Shown: piece after piece, positions 34,711-46,036 of the stretch
Numbering within the stretch: the stretch's first letter is position 1
Layout of the letters: the number at the start of each line of letters is the position of its first letter
Assembly: GCF_033807715.1 (NCBI RefSeq)
Contig: NC_084587.1
Location: 11,577,916 to 11,641,915, forward strand
Origin: Cololabis saira
Lineage: Eukaryota > Chordata > Actinopteri > Beloniformes > Belonidae
Direction of reading: 5' to 3'
DNA: 64,000 bases
Translations under genes and position numbers: made by a program
The notes under the pieces: generated by a model
Databases searched by the model: none
Told to the model about the DNA's origin: nothing
The model's input: only the letters and a program-made list of their open reading frames with translations

Positions 34711-36355
34711 ACTCCGAATTAAGTCAGACGGCAGGCCAACGCCACAACTAGAGCTCCGTCCTGAGAGTAAGAAAACTGGTTTCAATGAGGACAATCATGT
34801 CCGTACTGAGTGGTTAGTTGGTATCACCAATCTCCAGCAGCTATTTTGCCGTCCCTGTCTCCTTTTTGATGAGGATTCCCTGCTCCCTGAACAAACCCCG
34901 GGTTACCACAGGATTCACCGACCTCGCCAACCCGTCTCACGGCAAATCAAAACATCTCATCGACTGTGAAGCTGTTTGGACGCGTCAGGATGAATGAAGC
35001 TCTGTATCTGGTAAAAAGTCTGAATACATAGAAGCGCAATGGGCAGGTAAAGAAAACCCGGGATATTTTAATGAGTCTCAGTTGCAGCCATGTATCTTGA
35101 GCCCCAAGAGCAGCATTCAGGGCCACAATGAGGCCGCTGGCATATGGAGCCAAATCAAGGCCAAAAGTTTTGCTAATTTGAAAATAAAATTTGAACCTGA
35201 AAATTCAAGTTTTGATCATTAACTTATTTTTTTTACAGTTTCAATTTTTTTTCCAGTAAACTGATATTAGTGACACATTTCTGTTTAAAAAGCTGTTTTA
35301 GACCGTACTTGGCACCAATCGCAGTATAAAAGCAATAAACTATGCCAGACTGTACAGTTCAACAGCCACACTTTAAAGTTTGACATTTCCCACTTCCACA
35401 TCCTACCATGAACGCATCGCAGTATCGTTTGCGATACAGCTTTTTAAACAGAAATGTGTCACTAATATCAGTTTTTTCCACTGCCAATCACGTGAATATG
35501 GTGTATATACAGTGTTGAATCAAACTTCTACTGATAACTTCTGCAACCTACGTTTCCTGAAGGCAACATGACTGAGGAACGTCCCCCGCCTTCTCTGTTA
35601 TGCTGTCACTCATGATGCCACGCCCCTCTCAGTTGATGCCACGCCCCCCACGCCATATCGGGGCCAAAAGTCTGAAACCGAAAAAAAGATCTGAAACTGA
35701 AAAAGAAAATTGAAACTAAAAAAATAAGTTCATGATCAAAACTTGAATTTTCAGGTTCAAATTTTATTTTCAAATTAGCAAAACTTTTGGCCTTGATTTT
35801 GATCATCTTGCAGAAATGTACATCACTTGCAGAGCATTTGGGCTCGTCAACAGTCTTCGGCGGTATGTCAGACGATACAAAACCCACCAACTCTGTTGTG
35901 GAGGACGTAAAGGCCAGGGGGGAGTTTCTACCACATGGTCATTGATCACTTTGCCACCATGAAAAACAGGAGGATGGTCTTCCTCTTCAAATAGGGTGAG
36001 CAAAAACGCTTTTCTTCCTGTGTGCAGCTTAATAATCACTGAACTGCCCGTTTAGCAACATGTGTTATCTTTGATGTGATTATAGTCGTTACTGCGTCTT
36101 GCCTGCTTTGATTAAGCAGCATGTGAGTCCAGTGAAGCTGTTTACTGTTGATGTTTATGTGGGGAAAATTAGCACCACGGGTTGTTGTGTTGCTGTATAA
36201 TGATCATTTACATGTAGTATTATTATTATCATAAATTAATGAGATGTTTAAGGTGTGTGTGTTGGACGGTAACAAGCAGTTGTAAGTCCTGGTAAAATGA
36301 TGCTGGGCGCTAGTAGTTCATCCGACTACATGAAATAGTAAAATATAAAGAAAGA
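34711..36355 (+). pseudogene. hAT-family TTF/ZMYM1-like transposase remnant, copy 2
   Basis: The frame after the gap reads LRIKSDGRPTPQLELRPESK then GFNEDNHVRTEWLVGITNLQ and QLFCRPCLLFDEDSLLPEQT, a clear TTF-type N-terminal zinc region with the WL...LFC..CLLF pattern (34711-34900). It continues with the linker region (NEALYLVKSLNT-like, 34990-35030) and RGHNEAAG near 35130, and is then interrupted by a foldback (35151-35800). After it the short 3' part resumes (ttgggctcgtcaacagtctt, 35838) and runs to about 36355. It lacks the catalytic DDE core, as copy 1 does at 19264-20918. Frameshifts are present. The 5' end is lost in the assembly gap. Confidence 0.78.
35151..35800. mobile_element. Foldback MITE nested in TTF copy 2
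   Basis: The left arm aaatcaaggccaaaagtttt and right arm aaaacttttggccttgattt are inverted over about 90 bp. A second inner inverted pair lies at 35258-35293 and 35437-35473 (gatattagtgacacatttct against agaaatgtgtcactaatatc). No transposase. Target duplication not clear. Confidence 0.85.
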
Positions 36356-36675
36356 AACATCAAGTCACTCATCATTATCTTGCCAAACCTTCTATGGAAA
36401 GAGACCCTTGCAGGTATAATCAAGTAACAACTAAGGAATCATATAATTCACAAGTTTTACAAGTATGGATTTTATATTTGGAGGAAATCACCATTAATCA
36501 TCTGTTCACTAAATTGGACATCATGCATCACTGACTATATTTCAACTACAATTCATACTATTACTGTTACTTTTTTTCTTGAAAATACTTCATCTGAAGT
36601 AACCTGGCTGTAAATCAATGTATTTATGTTATTAGAATGTAATTTGAAGTTTTTGTACATATTTATATCTTGTAG
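36356..36675. other. AT-rich sequence upstream of the piggyBac fragment
   Basis: No repeat recognised. It ends in tttatatcttgtag, a plausible 3' splice site just before the transposase frame. Confidence 0.4.
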
Positions 36676-37530
36676 AGCTCAAGAGCAGAGCGTGATAGAA
36701 AGGCCTACAGGATAGTGGAGGAAATACCACCTGAGTCAAGTGAGGACGATGCCAGTGGCAGTGATGATAAATGGTTGCCAAAGGAGCAAATGAAAGCAGT
36801 AGTGACAGCTGAGGATGCTGAGGATGCAAATGCTGAGGAAGTTGAGGCTGAGGGAGCTGAGGATGAAAATGATGCCAATGGAGTTGAGGTTGAGGAAGCT
36901 GAGGATGTGCCACCTTTCGGAGCTCAAGGAAAAAAAGCTGAAAATACAAGCAGAAATATCTGGAAAGCCAAAGACAACCAGTTTGAGGGAGACTCGCCTC
37001 CTTTTTTAGGAGAGTGGAAAGTGAATGTTGAGGGAACAGAACCAATACATTTCTTTATGCATCTATTTCCAGAAGAGCTGATGAATGAAATAGTGCATAA
37101 TACAAACGTGTATGTATGCACTCCAAAAAGGAAAGGAAAATCTGGCCGCGACATCAGAGGAAATGAAAACATTCCTAGGAATAAATATGGTCATGTCATA
37201 CATCAGATACCCAAGATCAAGAATGTACTGGTCATCAGAGGAAGGGCTTCGTCTTGATTTGATAGCAGATGCCAATGCCATTGAATACATTTGAGCAGAT
37301 TCTGAGGTAAAAATCAGACCAGTGTTAGAAGCACTCAAGGAAACCTTCCATACAGCAGTCGATCCTGAAGAATTTCAATCGATAGATGAGCAGATAATTC
37401 CCTTCAAGGGCCGTCCGTCTATCAAGCAGTACATCCCCAAAAAACCCAAACCCTGGGGTGTGAAAGTGTGGGTGAGAGCAGGATCCTCTGGATACATGTA
37501 CAGATTTGAAGTCTATCAGGGTTCAACTGG
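36676..37530 (+). pseudogene. piggyBac-family (PGBD-like) transposase, truncated and internally deleted
   Basis: After a splice-acceptor-like ttgtag, the frame opens with an acidic N-terminus (PPESSEDDASGSDDKWLP, then a long Glu/Ala/Asp repeat at 36800-36910). It enters the DDE_Tnp_1_7 region: EPIHFFMHLFPEELMNEIVH (37040-37100). A frameshift near 37110 moves to ATSEEMKTFLGINMVMSYIR then YPRSRMYWSSEEGLRLDLIA. After FEQILR a piece of some tens of codons is missing, and the frame resumes at KIRPVLEALKETF, then FQSIDEQIIPFKGRPSIKQY and IPKKPKPWGVKVWVRAGSSG, ending at YRFEVYQGS. The Asp of SIDEQ and the PFKGR motif are family landmarks. The C-terminal half, including the Cys-rich domain, is absent. 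It is non-functional. It lies between two blocks of TTF copy 2. Confidence 0.88.
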
Positions 37531-37585
37531 GCATGTTTTAGAGTTTTCACATCTTTATATATCAGTTTATTCATTTATTTGTTAA

Positions 37586-38071
37586 ATACATATTTCTTCA
37601 GTTGAAACAAAAAAAGCATGCTGTCCACCTGAGTGGACATGTTAAAAACTAAAGTTCAAATCTTGTTTTTTTAAGCCTAAAGAGTGATAAAAACACTTGG
37701 TAAAAGAAATCCAGACTGAGGTTTTCATAATTCATGCATGAAAGGTTTAAAAATACGGGAAATTTTCCCACCGGCCCAAGCGAGGTCCAGTATCTTATAT
37801 TTTAAGACAGATTTACAAGAAATGTAAAATAACTACCTGTCAGCCACTTCCAAACTACAATTATGTGCTCAGAACTGCCACCCAGGCTACAGCAAGTGGC
37901 AGTTCTCGCGAGGTTAGTGACAACTCAATTTGGTGTTTATAAATTATTATTTATAAAACGGGAAATTTATGGGAAAATACTAATATGGGAGGACGGTGGG
38001 AAAGAGGAGTAAAATACTGTAGTTTCCCTGCCAAAACGGGACACTTGACAGGTTTGGTCCCCACACCACTG
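37586..38071. other. No gene; AT-rich flank
   Basis: aaaacgggaaatttatggga and aaaatacgggaaattttccc recur about 200 bp apart, suggesting debris of another repeat, not delimited. Confidence 0.4.
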
Positions 38072-39562
38072 TTAACCCTTGTGCTGTCTTTGGGTCAAAA
38101 TGACCTCATCCATCCATCCATCCATCCATCCATCCATCCATCCATCCATCCATCCATCCATCCATCCATCCATCCATCCATCCTTCCTTCCTTCCTTCCT
38201 TCCTCCTGCTCTCCTTTCTTCTTCCCTTCCTCTTTTTTCCCTTCCTTCCTTCTTTCCTTGTTTTCTTCCTTCCTTCCTTATTTTCATTCTTCCTTCCTTC
38301 CTTCCTTCCTTCTTTCCTCCTGCTCTCTCCTTTCTTCTTCCCTTCCTCTTTTTTCCCTTCCTTCCTTGTTTTCTTCCTTCCTTCCTTCCTTCCTTCCTTC
38401 CTTCCTTCCTTCCTTCCTTCCTTCCTTCCTTCCTTCCTTCCTTCCTTCCTTCCTTCCTTCCTTCCTTCCTTCCTTCCTTCCTTCCTTCCTTCCTCCTGCT
38501 CTCCTTCCTTCTTCCCTTCCTCTTTTCTTCCTTCCTTCCTTCCTTCCTTCCTTCCTTCCTTCTTTCCTCCTGCTCTCTCCTTTCTTCTTCCCTTCCTCTT
38601 TTTTCCCTTCCTTCCTTCTTTCCTTGTTTTCTTCCTTCCTTCCTTATTTTCATTCTTCCTTCCTTCCTTCCTTCCTTCCTTCCTTCCTTCCTTCCTTCCT
38701 TCCTTCCTTCCTTCCTTCCTTCCTTCTTTCCTCCTGCTCTCTCCTTTCTTCTTCCCTTCCTCTTTTTTCCCTTCCTTCCTTCTTTCCTTGTTTCCTTCCT
38801 TCCTTCCTTCCTTCCTTCCTTCCTTCCTTCCTTCCTTCCTTCCTTCCTTCCTTCCTTCCTTCCTTCCTTCCTCCTGCTCTCCTTTCTTCTTCCCTTCCTC
38901 TTTTTTCCCTTCCTTCCTTCTTTCCTTGTTTTCTTCCTTCCTTCCTTATTTTCATTCTTCCTTCCTTCCTTCCTTCCTTCTTTCCTCCTGCTCTCTCCTT
39001 TCTTCTTCCCTTCCTCTTTTTTCCCTTCCTTCCTTGTTTTCTTCCTTCCTTCCTTCCTTCCTTCCTTCCTTCCTTCCTTCCTTCCTTCCTTCCTTCCTTC
39101 CTCCTGCTCTCCTTCCTTCTTCCCTTCCTCTTTTCTTCCTTCCTTCCTTCCTTCCTTCCTTCCTTCCTTCTTTCCTCCTGCTCTCTCCTTTCTTCTTCCC
39201 TTCCTCTTTTTTCCCTTCCTTCCTTCTTTCCTTGTTTTCTTCCTTCCTTCCTTATTTTCATTCTTCCTTCCTTCCTTCCTTCCTTCCTTCCTTCCTTCCT
39301 TCCTTCCTTCCTTCCTTCCTTCCTTCCTTCCTTCCTTCCTTCCTTCCTTCCTTCCTTCCTTCTTTCCTCCTGCTCTCTCCTTTCTTCTTCCCTTCCTCTT
39401 TTTTCCCTTCCTTCCTTCTTTCCTTGTTTCCTTCCTTCCTTCCTTCCTTCCTTCCTTCCTTCCTTCCTTCCTTCCTTCCTTCCTTCCTTCCTTCCTTCCT
39501 TCCTTCCTTCCTTCCTTCCTTCCTTCCTCCCTTCCTCGACCCAGAGACAGCACAAGGGTTAA
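38072..39562. mobile_element. TTAA-flanked element filled with (TTCC)n satellite, copy A
   Basis: TTAA at 38072-38075, then cccttgtgctgtctttgggt (left end). The right end gacccagagacagcacaagg g is followed by TTAA at 39559-39562. The ends are inverted repeats of about 19 bp. The interior is (CATC)n at 38106-38182 and then an almost pure pyrimidine tract of (TTCC)n with a recurrent non-repeat module. Copies B and C have the same termini. A TTAA target and CCC start are the piggyBac pattern. The 500-residue FLPS and KEGR frames are repeat artefacts. Confidence 0.88.
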
Positions 39563-39565
39563 TAA

Positions 39566-39740
39566 CACGTTGCCATGGATAAAACTGCAGTTCGTCACAT
39601 AAATTACTTCCGTTTTCAGAAGACAAAGTCTTGTTGAAAAGGAGAGCCACTTTTCCACTTGATCTGACGATTAACATCTAAAAATACACACCGACATCAG
39701 AGTGTAACAAAAATGAGTATGTGTACCTGAGAGTCATTCA
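39566..39740 (+). mobile_element. TTF copy 2, last collinear block
   Basis: gttcgtcacataaatta, cagaagacaaag, gccactttt and cttgatctgacgatt align in order with copy 1 at 24480-24560. It lies just beyond the TTAA element, so 36.4-39.56 kb appears to be inserted material. Confidence 0.6.
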
Positions 39741-39990
39741 AGCCCAGGCTAACCAGAACCCACCAGTTGGACAACCCGAGCTCAACGGCATCTCCCACTT
39801 GCACTAGTTGGGTCCTCCTGTCAAGAAACCTTTGCTAAGTGAACCATTAGCTATTGGGAGCTCCGCCACTCTTGGCTACCTGTTGTTTGGTCATCCAGAC
39901 CACTGGACTCGGTCTGTCCACGGGCAGCTGTGACCAGCCTAGACGCTTCATACGTGACAGAGCAGCTGCACGGTCCAATGGAGCTACAGT

Positions 39991-40755
39991 CAGTACTGGA
40001 GTTGAGGGGGGATGAGGAGGGATGGCATCCCCCCCTGAAATAAAAATGGTCCAAATCATCCCCCCTGTAAAACTGCCATCCCCCCTTTCCATCCCTTATG
40101 TCATTTCATCAATGAATGTGGTTTTACTGCTATTTCAACATTTAGAGTCATCACCAGAAAAATAACACCAGAAAAATAACTTATTTGACAATTTTCACCT
40201 GTTTCAAGTACATTTTCACTTGAAATAAGTAGGAAAAATCTGCCAGTGGGACAATATTTATTTTCTCATTACAATCAATAAAATCTTGTTCCACATGCAG
40301 ATTTTTCTACTTATTTTAAATGAAAATCTACTTGAAACAGGTGAAAATTGTTGTTTTTTCCAGTGATGAGTCTTGTTTTAAGTGTAATGAGATTTTTTTT
40401 ACTAAAATGAGACATTTTAACTAGAATAAGACAAATATTCTTGTTAAGATTTCGAGGTTTTGCAGTGATCCATGTTACTTATCCTGTGAAGGACAGAGTC
40501 ATATTGATAAGTTCAGAAAACTGTTTTTTATTGTTGTGTTTTGATGTATTTGATGTAAGCCCAGTGGATATTTAAAGCTTACAGAAGGCTGCATTTAACT
40601 GCTGCTATGTCATTCCTGCAGTATTTATGCAGGTGTTTTGGTCAGTGCTATTATTTGTAATATATTATATTATTTGTAATCAGCACAAATTATCTGTCCC
40701 CATATGATAAAATCCTCCATCCCCCCTGATTTTCTTTTTTACAACTCGAGTACTG
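39991..40755. mobile_element. hAT MITE with exact 8-bp target duplication
   Basis: The ends cagtactggagttg and caactcgagtactg are inverted. gctacagt flanks both sides (39983-39990, 40756-40763). 765 bp, no transposase. The ends carry G/C runs (ggggggatgagg, catcccccctg). Confidence 0.93.
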
Positions 40756-40989
40756 GCTACAGTAATTGTTATTTCAGCTCTGACAGCACTCGTTCTGGAC
40801 GTCGTCTTGGTAAAAACATCTGAAATGAAGATGTTTGGGCAGATTTGATCAGAACAAATGTAAAAAATGGCTTACTTTCACGATGAGCGTGTTTCACCTA
40901 TTTGCCCATATATGCAGAAAGACGGTTCAGAAACCCACTTAAAAAAAACCCATTGGGGGTTTGCTCAGTTCTTTTTGCACCGTCTAGAT

Positions 40990-41549
40990 CAGTGGTTCCC
41001 AACCTTTTTTCCTTGTCCCCCCCCTACTTGTGTCTAAGACCAGCCAGGCCCCCCGACCCGTACGTACTAGCACCAAAATAGTCTTTAATTGAAAAAATTA
41101 ACATTAATTAATTAATTTTTTTTTATACATTTCTCTTTGGTTTACTCTGTATACAGATGACTTTGTTTTTCTCCAATGTCACGAATGTATAAAATACGCA
41201 CAAAAGGACATAAAAGGACATAAAAATATTTCTGAAAAATGTCTCTTTTAATATGAGACCAACATTTTTTTACATCTTTCCTTTAACAACCTGTCGGAGT
41301 AGATTAAATGTTGAGTAATGATATAATAATAAGGAATGAAATCATTTCCTGTGTTTGTCACCAGTGTATAAAAAACACAAAAGATATTCAAGACATTCAT
41401 AAATTATTCCTAATAATGTCTTTTGAATGACTCATTCGCAAATATAATTTTTACAACTGCATAATTTCAAAGCAGACAAAGTTTCGCACCCCCCCCAGAG
41501 ATCTCTGGCGCCCCCCAGGGGGGCCCGGACCCCAGGTTTGGAGACACTG
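40990..41549. mobile_element. hAT MITE, degenerate target duplication
   Basis: It starts cagtggttcccaacc and ends ggtttggagacactg, an imperfect hAT terminal repeat. Flanks gtctagat and gtctgtaa agree at 5 of 8 positions. The interior has C-rich subterminal blocks (ccccccagagatctctggcg). Confidence 0.8.
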
Positions 41550-42828
41550 GTCTGTAAGACCCTAGTGGTAACACATAGTATTAGAAAGCATGTTAGGCCA
41601 CCCTGCTCATTAACAGTATTGTCAGTTCTTTTTTTTTTTTTCTTAGATCTATATGCTCACGTGATGAGATTCACTGTTGCTACATAGAGGCTTTAACCTG
41701 CCAACGACATCTAAGGCTGTAAACGGAGACGCTGAACCAACAACCAATTCGAACTTGAACGTCAGTTTGTGAACACGATGGTGGCAAGTTCCACAAAAGC
41801 CGTAGTTTAAATTATAATTGTATTTCTATACACGAGGTGAACTTAAACTGGAGTGGAAGGAAAATGAAAGCAGGAGGTTGGATCTGCTCCCACACAACCT
41901 GTTTAACTTACTAGGGACAAAAGTGTGTAATGAAGCATATAATGCCCTACACTGGACATCTCTACAGCCTGTTTTATCTTCTCCACTGCAGTCAGCCAAG
42001 GCAGATTATTCTGTGTACACTTTCACAATTACTTTTTAATCTGCATTAGTGAATTAACATAATGACTGACAGTGGAACAGAAAGCTTATTTGTTTAGTCT
42101 CAGAAGTTCCTGCTTGAACCAAAGTTCCCAGACAGCGCTTTACTTTGGTTTGACTCGAGAGGAAGACACAAAGGAGGCCATCAAAACCAAACGCAACTGC
42201 CTCATTTGGTGATTTAATTTCATGAAATGTCACACAAAACACCTCAATATATGATGCAAGTCTTTCTCATAAATAAGAGTTATTTCAGACTTGCATGTGC
42301 CCTGGATATTGTTATTCTTCATCGACCTGGCGGGGCTGAAATGTAGCAGCCAGCTACTTCAGTCTCTCTTTTGTAATTTACCCTACTTTAGGTTGGTTTC
42401 TATGGTTGCTATGGACACACACAGACTAATGGTGATGGCAAGTTGAAAAAGGTCATTCATTGTAAACTGTGAAGGCAGCAGACGCCTCTCAGCTCCAGTG
42501 CAGGCAGCTGAGACAGCCTTTCATTTTAACCACATGGTTCTTTCAACATATGAACTTTAGAGAAAACCTTTTATGTTAAAGTTTAGAGATCACAGCACAT
42601 CTGTACAAATAGGCTTATACTGTATGTCAGTTCAGTATAAAAGTTCTATTTGTCAGCTACAACAAAAAATAAATAAAATCAGGGTCATGATCAATTTGAT
42701 GCTTGCAATAAGTTTCAGGGGGAAAAAAAGTGAAATGAAAGAAACTCAATTCCGAAGAAATATCTTCATCCACACGGAACAAATGCCAACACTGCAATTG
42801 TCCTTGAGGAGGCAGTGCAGTGAGTTTA
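41550..42828. other. No recognisable feature
   Basis: Unique-looking sequence. No frame over 95 codons with a recognisable domain. Confidence 0.5.
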
Positions 42829-43354
42829 CAGGACTGTTTCAGAAAATTAGAATATTGTGATAAAGTCCTTTATTTTCTGTAATGCAAAAATGTCATACAT
42901 TCTGGATTAATTACAAATCAACTGAAATATTGCAAGTCTTTTATTATTTTAATATTGCTGATCATGGCTTACAGTTTAAGAAAACTCAAATATCCTATCT
43001 CAAAAAATTGGAATATTCTGGGAATCTTAATCTTAAAGGTATTGTGACATCATTTTTAAAATGCTTTTAACACTATTAAAAGTCTTGGCCAACATCCCTC
43101 AAATGTGTCTAAAAGAGTGTAACAAGAAAAACTTCACTCCAGTACTCCATTCCTGGCTTTTTATGACAGTGTTTTTTTGCGCCGTGAAAAACGCTTCCTT
43201 TTCCCCCTTCCCTGTCAATCATTGCCCCGCTCCTCCTCCAAACCTCCTCCAACCAAACTGCTACACGCTTCTGCCGTCTCCACACACACGCGCGCACACC
43301 GAACCACAAACACCCACACACACAGCCCAGACAGGGCGACTACAGCCCGGGGAT

Positions 43355-43409
43355 GAAGTCCGTGACCAGAGGACTCGACTTCCAGTCGAGTCCTCTGGTC
43401 ACGGACTTC
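43355..43409. repeat. Perfect 26-bp inverted repeat with 3-nt loop
   Basis: Arms 43355-43380 and 43384-43409 are exact complements (centre ggactcgact-tcc-agtcgagtcc). It can extrude a near loop-free cruciform. Confidence 0.95.
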
Positions 43410-43621
43410 TAACAGCGGCGTCGGAGAGTTAAGCCGGGAGCGACAGGCGAAGCATGCACGGAAAAGCAGCACGGCGAAGTAGTCCACCGCAAACAATCAT
43501 AAAAATAAAGGCATGCAAGCAGCACTGTCCCCTTATCTTAAGTCCAGTCAGTGGCCGCGGGTCTTCTTAGCAGTTTTCCTCCGGTGATGAGAACAAAAGA
43601 GGCTCTAAACAGCTCCGTGTT

Positions 43622-43754
43622 AAGCCTCATTTATGGTTCCGCGTTAAATCGACGCAGAGCCTACGCCGTAGGGTTCAGCGTACGGTGCGCGTCGCCGCGT
43701 AACCCTACGCCGTAGGCTCTGCGTCGGTGTAACGCGGAACCATAAATCAGCCTT
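43622..43754. mobile_element. Palindromic MITE family, copy 3
   Basis: Ends aagcctcatttatggttccg and cggaaccataaatcagcctt. Centre gcagagcctacgccgtaggg against ccctacgccgtaggctctgc. Confidence 0.9.
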
Positions 43755-44156
43755 TATGGTGCGCTGGAGAGGAGACAGGGAGCTGGGTGGAGGGGGCGGT
43801 GATTTAGCGGGTCTATACGTAACGACCCGCCACCAAACCACATGCGCCGTTTTTGCATAGTTATGCGGAAAATCCCAGAAAGCACACAATACACTGAATG
43901 TTAAAAGTTTGTTGTTTTTTGGGTGTAATTGATGTCAAGACACCCAACAAAACACAAAAAATCAAGAAAAATTTGTTTTTCATGTCACAATACCTTTAAG
44001 CTGTAAACCATAATCAGCTATATTAAAATAATAAAAGGCTTGCAATATTTCAGTTGATTAGTAATGAATCCAGAATGTATGACATTTTTGTTTTTTTAAT
44101 TGCATTACAGAAAATAAAGAACTTTATCACAATATTCTAATTTTCTGAGACAGTCC

Positions 44157-46028
44157 TCTATGTACCTTCCTGCACACCATTTTGGATGCGTATTGTCGAT
44201 ACAAGTCTGCTTGTCGCTCTGCCTATGATGCGTCGTGTCTCTGATTGGTCGCACGCCTCTCCAATAGCACAGAGAAGCCCTTATATTTTGCATTCACTAC
44301 AAAAAATCGAAGTCAAATTTCGAGGAAGTGGGCTGTTTATGTCAAAGAGGAAAAGGATTTCGATGACCAGCCGGGCAAGTATCAGGCCACACTACATGGT
44401 TCCACATCTTCAAAGGCACTACTGATACCAACCGATGCATGTGGGGTTTGGTGTATCATGCTGACATATAGATCATGTCTTTTTCTTCAGAGGTCCTACT
44501 TATTTCAGTGAGACAAGGCCTTACCACATTTTGTATTACAGTATTACAATAGCATGACTTGGTGGTAAAAGTCTGAATGTCAATGCCACCTTCAGATAAA
44601 TACGACATGAGAAAATATGACAGAGGGATGGGATGTGGTTTGCTGCCAAAATCTTGGCTTGATTATTGAATCGTTTCATGGAAGAAAGATGCACTTTAAG
44701 CGCTGGATTAATATAGCATGATCCGACACTTTATCCTCCCCGATTAGAAGGTCAACGTTATTCATAAAGCATGAACGAATGTCTAAAACTCACCAAGACC
44801 TACGGCGAACGTCTTATGATAAGAGCGCAAACCTCTGTCAGTTGTCGGAGCTGAAGAGACGAGAATATTCTCAGAGCAGACAGGAGTCTTAATGAGCTCA
44901 ACGGGATGCTCTGCAGGCGGCCTTGCACACTCTGCAACACCTTATGACTAATGTATGGGAGAGGAGGTTGAACAGTGCCGGGGTGCCCTGCATGTAAATG
45001 ATCAATTTAATTGAAGAGTTGTTAATGGAATCAATTAAATAAATCTTGTGTTTAGAGGTAAGAGCCCCCCCCCACCCCATTCTAGTTTTTTTTTACTGTG
45101 TGTTAAGGGATGAGTAGAAGCTTTGTTCTGTTACCTGTTAACACATTAAACAGTAAGTATGTTGACGATTAAGAACACTTTTCTGTATCAGTAAAATCTG
45201 TCAAGGAACAAAGGCTAGTCAGGTTTGCTGCACTGCTTTTCCGTCTTGGCAGCACACCTCAATGAACTGCTCGTCCATTCAACGTCTTATACTGCTCGTT
45301 TGAGCCTGAAAGTGCTAGCAATCATTGTCAAATGGCTTTATTGGAACCATTGATCCTACCTGATGCTGCACATTGTGCTCGACACAGACTCCATTAAAGC
45401 ATCGGAGAGCACTGTTAAGGACAAAAAAATAAAACCAAAGGACTTAACGGATGCAATTTGCATGAAGTGATATAGTTTTAATAGAACCACCGACTTGAGA
45501 TTGCTTTGGGAATTGAGGGCAGGAATGAGGATAGAGAAGCAGACGTACAGGGATCCCGGAACGGAGCTCCATTCTCGTATTTCTCAATCAGCTGTGGATC
45601 CGTTTCTTTTTCTGATGGAGAGGATGTTATTCGTCTTTTTTATGATGACTGAAAAGAGAAAGTCCTTGATAAAGTGAGAGAGCTGCTACTTGAAATACAT
45701 CCTTTAACCAAGTCTAAAAATGCTGGTACACATTTTAAAGCACCACAATGCAAAAGTACAGATGCAGTTCTAGGATTTTGAACCCTCATCTTTTTCCTTT
45801 TAACAGTTTGCACAACATCAGTGGTCTAATTGTATGAGCTCATGACATCTGCAACTGGAAGGAAATCCCTGTACAAATTATTCTTTTTATAGACTTTTTG
45901 TGATTTTGGTTTGTTTCTCAGTGAAGTTTCAGCTCCTCAGTATCATTACTTGCTCCATTTCCAGGTCACAGTAAACATTTGATAGGAGCTGATATCTGTA
46001 TGAAAATCTTGAGCCATGACAATGTTAC
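44157..46028. other. No repeat or gene recognised
   Basis: Nearly 1.9 kb of unique-looking sequence, no domain-bearing frame. Confidence 0.5.
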
Positions 46029-46036
46029 ACCAGAAC

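Larger units (their letters stand above)
43037..43995. mobile_element. Kolobok-like element (TTAA target) nested in the foldback
   Basis: It starts aggtattgtgacat and ends atgtcacaatacct, with TTAA on each side (43033-43036, 43996-43999). No transposase. It contains a perfect 26-bp hairpin (43355-43409) and palindromic MITE copy 3. Confidence 0.85.
42829..44156. mobile_element. DNA element with ends gtttcagaaaattagaatattg, interrupted
   Basis: The left arm (42830-43032: gactgtttcagaaaattaga, attacaaatcaactgaaata) is the inverted copy of the right arm (44000-44156: tatttcagttgattagtaat, tctaattttctgagacagtc) over about 155-200 bp. It is interrupted by the TTAA element at 43037-43995. Without that insertion it would be a short foldback MITE. 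Confidence 0.86.

Noticed and set aside
36632..37045. 137-residue minus frame over the piggyBac region
   Set aside because: Shadow of the acidic repeat in the sense transposase frame.
37985..39677. 500-residue frames rich in FLPS or KEGR repeats on both strands
   Set aside because: They are translations of (TTCC)n in every phase. No start context or non-repeat domain.
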